64,000 bases of DNA, from the NCBI GenBank assembly GCA_036023115.1, contig JAYKKT010000037.1, positions 4,912,501-4,976,500 on the forward strand, in the 5' to 3' direction. The stretch comes from Brasenia schreberi. Taxonomy: Eukaryota; Streptophyta; Magnoliopsida; Nymphaeales; Cabombaceae. Below the pieces are notes generated by a model that was not told where the DNA came from, did not search any database, and worked only from the letters and a program-made list of their open reading frames with translations. Position 1 is the first letter of the stretch, and the number at the start of each line of letters is the position of its first letter. The position numbers and the translations under genes were made by a program. Of this stretch, positions 40,457 through 50,900 are shown in pieces.

Positions 40457-41330
40457 AACAACAATAATAATAACAACAACAACTAAGCTTTTCCCATATT
40501 AGACAGGTCGGCTACATAGATTCTTAGTTTACAAATATTCCTATCATGTGATGCTAGGAGTTAACTCAATATAAACTTCATCGTTCTTTATTATTTCTTT
40601 CCAACATTTTTGTGGTTTTTTTTATCTTTTAATATTTTCACAATATAGTTTTTCATATCTTCTTATGGGAGAATCTTTTGGTCATCTTTCTACATGTCCA
40701 AACCATCTTAAACAATTTTTTCTCATGTTATCCTCAATCGGTGATACTCTCAATTTTTTTTTAATAACCTCATTATATATACGATCTTTCCATATGTGAC
40801 CATTCATCCATCTTAACTAACCAGCATTAATTCTATATGTAACATCTCTATCAATTTTTTATCACTCTAAAAAACTGATCTTAGGTATTTAAAGTTTTCC
40901 TTTTGAGAGATGCAATCTATGTCAATCTTAATTTTTATGTCCTCTGGTATCCTCAAATTATCAAACTTACATTTCATGTATTATGTCTTTGTTCTACTAA
41001 GTTGGAAGCCTTTACTTTCTAATGTTTCTCTCAATAGTTTTAATTTCTTATTAACTTTTTTCTTAAACTCATCTATTAACATAATGTCATCTACAAATAA
41101 TTTACACCAAGATGCTTTATCTTGAATATTTTTTGTTAACTCATCAATAACCAATATAAATAAATATAGACTTAAAGTTGATCCTTGATGTAACCCAATA
41201 TTAATTGAAGGAGTCTATCATTCCTTCGTGAGTCCTCACACGTGTTTTTGCACCATCGGATATATCTCGTATGAGAAATCTCTTGGCACCCTATTATAAA
41301 ATTTTTTTAGATCAATAAGAAATCTTCTTA
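40457..41330 (-). mobile_element. RTE-type LINE, 3' half, decayed
   Basis: The minus strand ends in ATGGGAAAAGCTTAG followed by TTG/TTA repeats. Upstream it encodes, with stops, the WKEIIKN-like, LRWFGH-like, RT palm (DD within a degraded LFVDD) and [17 protein letters not shown] blocks, up to an IDLKKFYNRVP-like motif A at about 41320. A short deletion joins motif A to IRD-DGAKTRVRTHEG. It is 5'-truncated. Confidence 0.85.
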
Positions 41331-42470
41331 TCACACGTAATATCATGTGACTACATCAAAAAGATCCAAGAATCATTATTGGTAGAATAAACCTTGGCAT
41401 GGTTGCAAGATGAGTTCGTTTTTAGGTATGTGATACTTTTTAAACGACCAATTATCCTTGTAACCTTTGTCTGCAACTGAGGATAAACACTTTTAGAACT
41501 TACCCCTCCAACATTATTTGGGGTAGAAAATGAAGAATCAACGGTGGGAGAGGTTTGATAAGGTAAACCTAGTTAGACATGCCCGGTTCCAATTTCCTCA
41601 AAACTAAGAACCATAATTGAATCGGTCAGGAACCAATTTTGGGGCGGTTTCAGTTTCACCTTGGAACCCGTTGCGTGAACGAAAACTTGTCATTGAGCCC
41701 TTCTTTCTTCGAATATAAGGGAAACAAAAAAAACTCTGCGAGTCGAACTCCTCACCAAAGCTGAAGATGCTCGCCATTGAGCCAGTTGGTCGTTGGTGAT
41801 AACTCTTTTGTGAAAACGATATTGGCAGTTTGAAAATGTGTTTTTTAAACGATATTCAAATCGGAAGGTCTCCGACTCCAATTATGGTTTTGGGGTTGGT
41901 TTGGATGGTTTCAGTTACCGGTAGTTCTACAGCCGGTTCCGAACCGGCCACGCCTAAAGGTAGCTAATTATTTTACAAAGAGCCAGCGCATATGATATAC
42001 TGTTTGAGACATAAAAGCAAATACTAATTTAATTAAACAAAATATTGTAGTAAAAGGCGAAAAAGATTTACCAGAACATGAAAAATAACATACTCACGGG
42101 CCACAGCGGTAAGTCCCTTTGACGACTCGCAGGTGGCGAGTTCGACTTGTTGGGGATGCATGCGTGTCTGTTAATGCTTTGGCCTCCCATTGTAAAAAAA
42201 GAAAAAAAACTTCCTCCATTGGGAGAGAAAAAATTGATATTTTGCCGCCTTAAGCTCAAAAGAAATATGATGGAAAATATCGTGATAAAGTTTATGCCAA
42301 TTTCCGTTGAAAAGCGTTGGACCCGAAGGCAAAATGGTTCTTCCTCCAAACGCTTCCGTTGTCTCCTGTGCTCCAAATTTCCCGACAAGTTGAACAACAA
42401 AGAAAATTAAAGGAGGGATTTCTTTATTGCACAATTTTAAAATCGTCCGTAGCGCCAATTCTAGGGCATC
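41331..42470. other. Intergenic with GAACC-type repeat; upstream of the RING gene
   Basis: About 41580-41950 contains words such as GGTTCCGAACCGG, like those near 11700. Around 42130-42400 open frames exist on both strands, but none has a recognisable domain. A short CT run at 42472-42485 leads into a likely 5' UTR. Confidence 0.4.
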
Positions 42471-42638
42471 GTCTCTCTCTCTCTCTGATGAATTTCATCG
42501 TCTGCATTTGTTAGGGTTTCTCTTTGTCCTTGTTCGGGTTGAGCGCTTGTTGGAGTTCTATTATCTTCATACTTGTACTGCATTTAGTTCGCGGATTTTA
42601 GGGTTTGCTGTGTTGGGCGTGATTTGAGGAATCGGAGG

Positions 42639-43282
42639 ATGAAGAATGGGTCGAGTGAGAGATCCCGGGCGACTCTTCGTTCAAGGAGCGACGTGCAGGT
42701 GCGTGCCCCAGCTTCTTCTTTAAGAGTTTATTTGGTTATTTTTGTTTTCTGGAAGCTAGAGTTTATTGAGCTCGTGCAACCATCAGATTGATCTTCTTGC
42801 GTGTGTTTTAGTTGTCGACGGTTTTAAACTGTGTGCATTTGATGAATGGAATATGTTAATGTGTTGCAGCTTTGATGGGAAAATTCGACTTATGATTGCA
42901 TTGTTTTCTCACTTAAATGTTAATATTCAAGGTTCAGATGATTAAATGCAGATATATACATGCGAATTTCTACAGATATAGAACATCCTTTTCTATTCAT
43001 AATCTGCAACGAACTGAATTCTGCTCAGCCTACTAACTATAGCTTATCTTTCAGAATGTTTTACTACTATTTGCATCCATTGATCCAATCGAACTGTGCA
43101 AAGAAGCAAAGCTCGAACTGTGTCGGGCCACTAGAGATCTAAGAAGCTGCGGTCGCTACGTTCAGCATGTATTGAACTCATGTGGGCACGCGTGCTTATG
43201 TGTAGAATGCAGTAAAAGATGTGATGTATGTCCGGTATGCAGGACTATAGTACCAAAGAACACCAGTGTAACACAACTATAG
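42639..43282 (+). CDS. HOS1-like RING-only protein, two exons, truncated
   Basis: Exon 1 is 42639-42698 (20 codons, ending VQ, donor CAG-GTGCGT). Exon 2 is 43055-43282 (acceptor TTTCAG), giving 95 residues in all. After VQ the text reads ASIDPIELCKEAKLELCRAT, then RDLRSCGRYVQHVLNSCGH and CDVCPVCR. This is the start and the non-canonical RING of HOS1, the E3 ubiquitin ligase and nuclear-pore partner that acts on ICE1 and CONSTANS. The intron position after VQ suits alignment to HOS1 (VQEALEHLASID). Known HOS1 proteins run on for roughly 800 more residues (RLRLRLY-ECIEAGLIS onward). Here, after PKN, the frame reads TSVTQL and stops. All RING cysteines and the histidine appear present. The TAGGGTTT-rich leader at 42510-42605 looks like a plant 5' UTR. 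It could be a young truncated duplicate, expressed or not. The start Met is the first ATG in frame with a splice-compatible exon. Confidence 0.75.
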
Positions 43283-43368
43283 TGGACCGCAATAGTGGTG
43301 TTCGTGCCACTAATAGCACTCATGTGGGTCATCTGTTAAACCATGTGTGTTATATTGTTTTTGAGTTC

Positions 43369-43395
43369 GTTAAAACGCTATAGCGCGTTATTAAC
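43369..43395. repeat. Imperfect 27-bp palindrome centred on CTATAG
   Basis: GTTAAAACGCTATAGCGCG leads into TTATTAAC, so both halves read GTTAA(A/T)AACGC toward the centre. It lies about 90 bp after the HOS1-like stop codon and could be a hairpin tip of a small foldback element. Confidence 0.6.
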
Positions 43396-43444
43396 TACTT
43401 AGGCTAAAAGGTCTCTACATTTTCACTATGAATGAATACAAAGG

Positions 43445-45293
43445 ATAAGAACATTGATAGGCAAGCTAATGGAGGTGGTAAATACTATGATTAGGATAAA
43501 GATTTATATTCTTTGTTTACAATAGACAAAGTGGGTTGAAAAAAAAATAAAGAAGATTGAGAATATAAGTTTTAAATTATAATACTCAGGAAAGGAAAAA
43601 ACTCAAAATGGAGTTGGTATTATTGTAAAGGATAGTGTTGTAGTAGATATACAATGATACGGGGACCGAATTATGATGGTGAAATTAGTGTGAGGAGTAT
43701 ATGCTTTGAATATAATTTATGCATATGCACTTTAATAGGATTAGAAGATAGTATAAAGAAGGTATTTGGGAGGAGTTAGATAAGGTAATTCAACGAATTC
43801 CACAAAAAAGAGATGATTTATTTGGGAGGAGACTTAAATGGACATGTCGATAAAGAAACATTAGGATATCAGGGTATCCATGAAAATTATGGTTTTGGGG
43901 ATTTAAATGAGAAAGGTTGGGAGATTTTAAATTTTGCTATGACATATTATGTTCTTATAGCCAACACAATCTTTAAAAAATGAGTTGAACACTTAATTAC
44001 TTAGAAGAGTGGCTTGTCACAAACACAATATGATTATTTCTTTTGTAGGAAAAAGAATATATCATGTTGGAAAGATTACAAGGTAACTATCCAACATTGA
44101 CTTTTAGTTATAGATTTTGTGATACAAAAGTTGACACAAAAGAAAAGGGTGCATGAAGGTATTCAGATTAAATGGTTGAATCTCATAAGTGAGAAAAAAG
44201 ATATATGTAAACATAAAGTTTTTCAATGAGATGCATAGAATTATGTAGATATATCTTCTCATATGTGGAATAATATATATGCATATTAGGAAAGTAGTAA
44301 AAGATGTGTTTGGTGAATTTAAGGGAGGTGTGCCGGCGCAAAAGAAAGTTTGGTGGTGGAGTAAAGTGGTGCAAGAAAAAAATTTAAGATAAAGAGAGCA
44401 TGTTACAAATTGCATTATGCCAAGGAGATAAGTGAAACTTGGGAGGCTTATAAGAAAGCAAAAAAAAGTAAGAAGAGCCATTAGTGAAGCAAAAGTCAAA
44501 ATTTGGGAGGATTTATATAAAAAACTTAATTGAAAAGAAGGTGAAAGAGATTTTTAGGATATTTAAGGTTAGAAACAAGAAAATTAAGGATCTTACTTTT
44601 GTTAGATGCATTAAAGATGAGGATTAGAAGATTTGAGTGGCAAGTGATGATATAAAAAATAGATGAAAAAATTATTTCTATAAGCTTTTTAACGAAAATA
44701 TAGATGTTAATATTAGTTTAGGAGAGTTAACCAAATCAAAAAGTATATAAACCATAATTCATACTCATATATTTAAAAGAATAAAGTCAAAGAGACTCTT
44801 AAACATATGAAGGACGGTAAATTTGTTAGACCAAACAATATTTCTATAAAAATATAATATTTGTATAAAGTATGGAAAATTCTAGGAGAGATGGGAATCA
44901 CTTAGCTTGCGAGACTATTTAATGAAATATGGAAAAACCAAAAGATATATGAGGAATAGAGAACAAGTACACTTATATCCATATTTAAGAATAAGAAGAC
45001 ATCCATATTTGTCTAAATTATCAGGATATCAAGTTAACGAGTCATACTATGAAATTATGAGAAAAAATTATTGAACGTAGGTTAAGAAAGTAACAAGTAC
45101 AACAAAGAACCAATTTGGTTTTATGCCAACAGGTCTATCATTCAAGCAATTCACCTATTGAAATGTCTCATTTTAGAACAAAAAAGAAGAACCTTCACAT
45201 GATATTTATTGATCAAGAAAAAACTTATGATAAGGTGCCTTGATATTTTTTTGGAGAATCTTCGAAAAGAGAGGTATCTCATTGACATATATA
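43445..45293 (+). mobile_element. RTE-type LINE, endonuclease plus partial RT, decayed
   Basis: It is the only copy here that keeps endonuclease text: NGVGIIVKDS, GDRIMMVKLV, GGDLNGHVDKE and LSQTQYDYFFC-like blocks. Then come the linker (KKVWWWSKVVQ) and early RT (GPNNI-like, FIDQEKTYDKVP-like). Stops and frameshifts are frequent. It breaks off at about 45293 after LTYI, before the RT catalytic box, so the 3' half and tail are missing. This contrasts with the usual 5' truncation and implies later deletion or overwriting by the LTR element downstream. Confidence 0.85.
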
Positions 45294-47949
45294 TGTAATG
45301 AAGATGGGACTTCAACAGAGAAATGAAAGTTTGATGAATATGTATCACCATAAAGTAACAATCTCAAAGCCTTAGAAAATGCTATAGCTAAGTGCAACGA
45401 AGACATACCGAAAGAGTAATGAACACAAAGCCTTAGAAAAGGCTATAACAAAGTGTAACAAAGGCACACTAAAAGATTAATAAATACATAGCCTTAGAAA
45501 AGGCTATAGCCAAGGGCAATGAGGCATAACAAATGAATAAAAATACTCTTGTTAATTAGTTTTTTTGAATATTTTTTATAGTAATCATGTTGTCTTCAGT
45601 GCATCATGAAATTTCTAAAAATCCTTGCATCCTAATTAATTTTGGTTGTTGTTGATACTTGCTATCATTTATTTTATCAACATCATCCTTTTCAAAATAA
45701 GCATGCATGATTGCTTAATGTATGTCCTTGGTGATATACAATTTTAGCTATGTTTCAAGTCATTCTTTTTGCTTAATTATTTACACTTAGTATCTTCGAT
45801 TTGTTGTAGTCTTAAAATGTTTAAGTAAGACATGTTTTTTTAATCAGACATTTTGAATTTTTAAGGTGTGTTTTAAGACTTTATCTTAAATTTTCAAAAC
45901 TTAAAGTTTTGTGTAGAAGTACATCATACTTTTCTTGGAAAACCTTTGTATTAGACATTCTAGTATTTGATGTGGTTTGATGTTCATAATTCATATTGAG
46001 TTTCTACAACAATTTGCATTCTTAGAAGGATGATCTTCTATAAATCATGTGATTCTTTTCAATAAGAGTTCCTTTTGAAGATTATTTTCACTATTTAACG
46101 ACATAAATGTTTTCTTTGTTACAAAGGCTTCTTTCATATATCTTAAGACTTATATTGGCGTTTCTATTCATGTTATGAATTTAAGACCTAATATATCTTA
46201 TGAATTTTCATAGACAAAATTCTAAAATCCATTTATCTCTTCTAAAATTCCTTTTGGAATTAGTATTATATGATTTGCCATAATTAGAGTATATGTTAGT
46301 ATTTATTTTATTAGTTCATATTATTTTGTGATAATCCACACTAATTAATGGCTTATTGCTATTTTGATTATGATATTTGAATCGTTCTACAAAATATTAT
46401 CGGTGTATAATCATTTGTATGTATGATTACCTGATAATTGCATCTGTGAGAAGGTCTCCTAGCTTTTAAATTTTTATGACTTATAATTGATTGTTTTCTT
46501 ATAAAATTAATTCCAAGCGTACATTATCATGTAAGTCATATAGAGCTCAAGGAAAAATTGTGATATATATAAATTATGTGAAACTTCATGGTCATTAATG
46601 TGCTCAGAGCTCTATTTTGAGATCATCATGTAATATTTTGACTTATATACTCACTAGTATTAGCACTATTAATTTTCGATTTCATGCATAGATTGTGTTT
46701 GCATAGTATGTATTGCTCAAATAATAAATATATCCGATCATTCGATCCAAGTTGGCTTCACTTGGTATTCAAATTTAAGTTCATTCAGGTGTGTTCTTTC
46801 CAACTTATATGCAACTTTAATTATATCAATTGTTTATTATCATGATATAAAGAAAATTATGTTTTGACAATAAGTTGTAATATTTAAATGATTTTTCAAC
46901 CGGTTCATTGATAAGAAAAATGTATTAAATTTTTTGGATGTTTTTCAAACTTGTTTATTGGATCAAAAGTGTATTTTAAACAATAAGTTGCATCTCTTAG
47001 CATGATTAAGATTCATGTTATTGGTTGTTTGTTGAAAACCTTTGTGATTAAGGTGTTTCACGTTATTGACCTTTTGATGGAACTTAATCATTGTTTGAAG
47101 ATGCACTTATTGTTATTTGATAACTTATTATCTTGAAAGTTACATTTTCATGTGATTAATGCCTCCGTATTGTTGGCCTTTTGTTGAAGACCTTTGTGAT
47201 TAATGTATTTCATGTTGTTAGCTATTGGTTGGAGGTTAGTCAATGTTGAAAATGCAATCATTACTATCTGATAAATGTGTTTCAAAGTATTGCAAGAATT
47301 CTTCCTTGATGTGGAAAAGATTCTTTGAGAATGATATTTTCAAATTTGTTTTTAATCATTTAGAAAGATTGTCTTATTCTTGAAATCATGGAATCATGTT
47401 AGAAATTATGACTTATCTGCTTTGAGTCTTATTTGATTTGGTTGGGATTCGAGTTTCATCCTTAAAACTCGGGTTAATGTTTATTTATAAAGCTTTGAGT
47501 TGCAGTTTTGTCCTTAAAACTCGGGTTAATGTTTAACATTAAAGCTTGTGAAGTATACCAAGGACTTTAGTAATATTGTAATGATTCATGAAATTATTTG
47601 TTATAGACAATCTTACTTAGATGATCAATGGGTTGTTATTTATTTGAGAAAAGGCTTTGCTTCATTAAAGATTTGTTCTGCATGAAAAGAATGAAATTGC
47701 TATAATGTGTAACTAATTTTTGATTTTTATGTTTTCATAAAAGATGTAAAGCATGATTATTGGTTGAAAAAAGATATAAAGAAAGAAGAAGAAGGATGTC
47801 TTCATGGCTATAAATGATATTACAAACTCATGAAGCGTTTACTTTTCATGATTGATCTTAAACCTTGTCCTCCCAATTACGTCTATAACAAATAAATGGT
47901 GTTCAATCCCTAGTTAGCAAATTTTCAGTCATAGTACAGGCTAAGGGGG
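45294..47949 (+). mobile_element. Internal remnant of a plus-strand LTR element
   Basis: AT-rich with no open frame of note. At 45350-45540 there are about three imperfect copies of a roughly 70-bp unit containing AAAGCCTTAGAAAAGGCTATA. The stretch ends with GGCTAAGGGGG, a polypurine tract directly before an LTR start. No protein domains can be named, so gypsy or copia is undecided. Confidence 0.5.
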
Positions 47950-48396
47950 TGTTAGAAAATATATTTTTTGTAAATTTTATTTTCTTGTATTTAAACCATG
48001 TAAGGTAGGATCGAGGCACTAGGCCATTCGGGTCCTGCCCTCACGGCCTGAGCCACTGGCGCCAAAGCCAGCACCAAGCCCCAACGGCCAGCTAGTCATT
48101 GGGGGCCCAACAGTCACCAAGCCCCCAACGACTAGTTCCTCACTATCTAGCCGTTGGGGGCTGGCTATAACCAGCCCCCCCTTTGGCTAGTTCCTTAGAA
48201 CACTCCATCTTCCTCTCTTTTCTTCCTCTTGCTCTCTCTTATAAATATGTCTCTCATGTACGTAATAATGCTTTTTATGGTTAAATAAGATCAATTTCTT
48301 TTTTATGGTGTCTTTATTGGATATGCTTTATAACCTTTTTCTAAAGCGTTATAATTGACTTTTTGAGGTGATATTCACCGATCTTTCGGTGCTACA
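47950..48396 (+). mobile_element. 3' LTR of the plus-strand LTR element
   Basis: It starts TGTTAGAAAATATA directly after a polypurine tract and ends GGTGCTACA, 447 bp. The U3-like part holds GC-rich inverted words (AGCCCCAACGGCC facing GCCGTTGGGGGCT) and is followed by CTTATAAATATG, a TATA-box candidate near 48239. The partner 5' LTR is not in the window. Confidence 0.65.
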
Positions 48397-49150
48397 TTAA
48401 AGCATCGACTTCATTACAACCACTTTGCTTATCAACATACCATAATGTCTGGACTCCCAAAGCATCCGATGTACAAAAGACAGACATTCGCTGCAAGAAC
48501 TCAGATTAAAGCGGTACCTTTTTCTTCTCTCGATGGAGAAAAGTATGCATGTGCGTTTCAACAGCCCTGCCGTCATGATCATGGTTATGCGTTCATAAAG
48601 ATGGTCACTCTCAAGTCTTAACAATAACAAACATGATCCACTAGAACATTACATAAAGGTTTAACATAAGGGGTTAAGAAAACCCATTGATGGATCATAT
48701 GTTAAACAAACCAATGTCTTGAATTCCTTGTCCGATTGAAGGCATTAATTCAATCTATTTTTAGACTACGCAAAGCAACCTTTAAGTGGGTGATTCTACA
48801 GTCGAAGCACACAGTTACTCTCGCTCATTTGCCTAAATTGTAACTACCTGTTCCCACATACATTATATACGCCAAAAATGTTTAAATGTTTTAGCTCAGA
48901 AATATGAACAGCAACAATTAACAAAGCTAGAGAATGAAGATCGGGAGTTGGACAAAAGATGAGATTTCAATTAAAATTGTTGTCCTCAAACCAAGAAAGC
49001 TTTTTATATGACTGTCCACAAAACTCATTCTTAAAAACAGAAAAAACAAAAGATCCTGCAAGAACAATCAACAGGATTCTGGCAGTTTCTAATCAATAAG
49101 GAGCACGAAACAAGACAACAAATAAACAATTTAAGCCTCGGGGATCTTAC
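48397..49150. other. Between LTR and raffinose-synthase exons
   Basis: I looked here on the minus strand for the next raffinose-synthase exons, whose hallmark is WFGWCTWDAFY, and did not find them. No other gene is recognised. Confidence 0.5.
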
Positions 49151-49653
49151 TTCACGGCCTGATTGATGACTTCAAACGGATTGGTGCCCGCATGTTTGTA
49201 AACCATGTAGAGCCCTTCGTTAGTTTCGACGGATTTGTCTCCTGTCGAATTTCAGAATAAATGCATTAATCTCTTACCTTCATTTTCTTCCATCACTATT
49301 CTAAGCGAAGAATAAAAACTCTCTTGTGCCTAAAATCAACTTGCCCGTTCCCAAGAGAGCTTAAGTCAGCATTGCTTATTAACTATGGATTTGATAGAAA
49401 GAAATGGTATGAAGATTACAATAGAAAACGCTAAGAAAAGAAGGGTCCAGGGAGGAAGAAATACCACTCTCAAAGCAGATTTCGATCTCATTCTTGTCGT
49501 TGCCTTGGACGGCCCTGAACAGGCCTTCCAGGAGCGGTAGGAAGACAGTGTAGCCAGTATGATCCTCGTCGCCACCCAAGCCCATCTCGTTGGCTAGGGG
49601 CGAGCCATCCTTGCTCTCGACGAGCATGGATTGGGTCTCGAGAGGAACGTCCT
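49151..49653 (-). pseudogene. Raffinose synthase-like gene fragment, two exons
   Basis: Exon a (49653-49465) reads [16 protein letters not shown], then [15 protein letters not shown] and [10 protein letters not shown] 223-bp GT-AG intron (49464-49242) follows with matching phase. Exon b (49241-49151) reads [19 protein letters not shown], then [12 protein letters not shown], and ends at a GTAAG donor. These blocks belong to galactinol-sucrose galactosyltransferase (raffinose synthase, glycoside hydrolase family 36), which passes galactose from galactinol to sucrose. In relatives FRAVLQGN has a Leu that is missing here (3-bp loss). The exons before and after, including the catalytic Asp region, are absent. 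The 5' side abuts a copia LTR at 49657. With a clean intron but no rest of gene, it is a stranded fragment. Confidence 0.85.
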
Positions 49654-49656
49654 CTA

Positions 49657-49955
49657 GGGAAAAACCATAGACATACATGCATAATAAAATAATATGCAAC
49701 AAATGTAAATATGCCCCAATTATAAACAACCGCAGATCCAAAATAAGTCATAATCAAGTCATACGGAAAACAAAAACAGAAGGAAAATCAAAAACTTATC
49801 TATAAGAGTCGCCTTTGCAGAATCACCCACTTAAAGAGCGTGCACCTAGCTTCGAGTCAACCTCAAACACGCCTCAGTCGCCTATGGTTGGGGCAGAGAG
49901 AGACTAACCACGGGCACAGTAACTAGAGCAACACCAAGGATAGAGACGAAACTAG

Positions 49956-49986
<31 letters not shown>

Positions 49987-50900
49987 TGAAAACTATGTAT
50001 TTGGGGAAGAGAGGGACTGAAAACTGCGTATTTGGGGAAGAGAGAGGGAGTGAAAACTGTGTTTAGTGCAAAAAGATATATCAAGACCCAAACCCAAACT
50101 CAAACTACAAGCCACAAGCACAAACTCAAGCCCAAGCTCGACTGAGCACACACGTATCCTCACGTGTGTCCTCCTCAAGCTCTTTAAATTAAGGTTGATG
50201 AGCTATCAAATATATAAAGGGATTCGTGGGTTTGTCTCATTCTTTAATATGGGACTAAACTTTATGGTCATCTTTTGCAGAAGTCACTCATATGTTTTTT
50301 TTTACACTTTAAGACTTTTATATATATTAATTAAATATTTAGGGATACTAACATAAATTAAATGTCATTAAATGCACATGCAATCCAAAAATCCCCATAA
50401 AGTCCTTAAGTGTAAAGATGCCCTCTTAATCCAACAATCATATTATCCTTTCAATAATGGTACCTTTCAGTTTGAATCGTTACCCGAGTTATCCAATATT
50501 ACCCTTATAAGAACCAGGTGAATATATATCTTGAATCTTAGCCTCGGGTATAAAGGTGTCTATTGGTAACAATATAATAAAAGGTTATAGCATGATTTAT
50601 AAGGGTGATGCATTAATGGTAATGCATCCATATCCTTTATCATAATTGATTTTAGGGAACAACTCAATTCTCCTATTGCGGTCTCACAATGTCAATCACT
50701 TAACTAGGTATATCCAAGGATGTATTGTTAGCATCCTGTCCTAGGACTCGATCCTATTCAGAGAATAATCTCTTGCTAAACTTACAGTCATGACACTTTA
50801 GGCTTACAGAGGGCAGACATACAAATACTAAAAATATCACATAATACAAAGTGTCATCCTATTCACCTAACAACTTGTTACTATCACATTAAACTTACTT
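49657..50900 (-). mobile_element. Copia 5, 3' LTR side
   Basis: The part from 49657 to about 50080 matches 54887-55420 in direct orientation: ATATGCAACAAATGTAAA against ATATAACAAACGTAAA, and CTTCGAGTCAACCTC against CTTCGAGTCGACCTC. On the minus strand it follows RNase H and a purine-rich GAGTGGAGATCCC. It has a GA microsatellite at 49951-49981 and a GGGGAAGAGAG repeat. The exact upper edge is uncertain. Confidence 0.65.

Noticed and set aside
42171..42458. 95-codon minus-strand frame upstream of the HOS1-like gene
   Set aside because: No known domain; it lies in the presumed promoter region and is open on both strands by chance.
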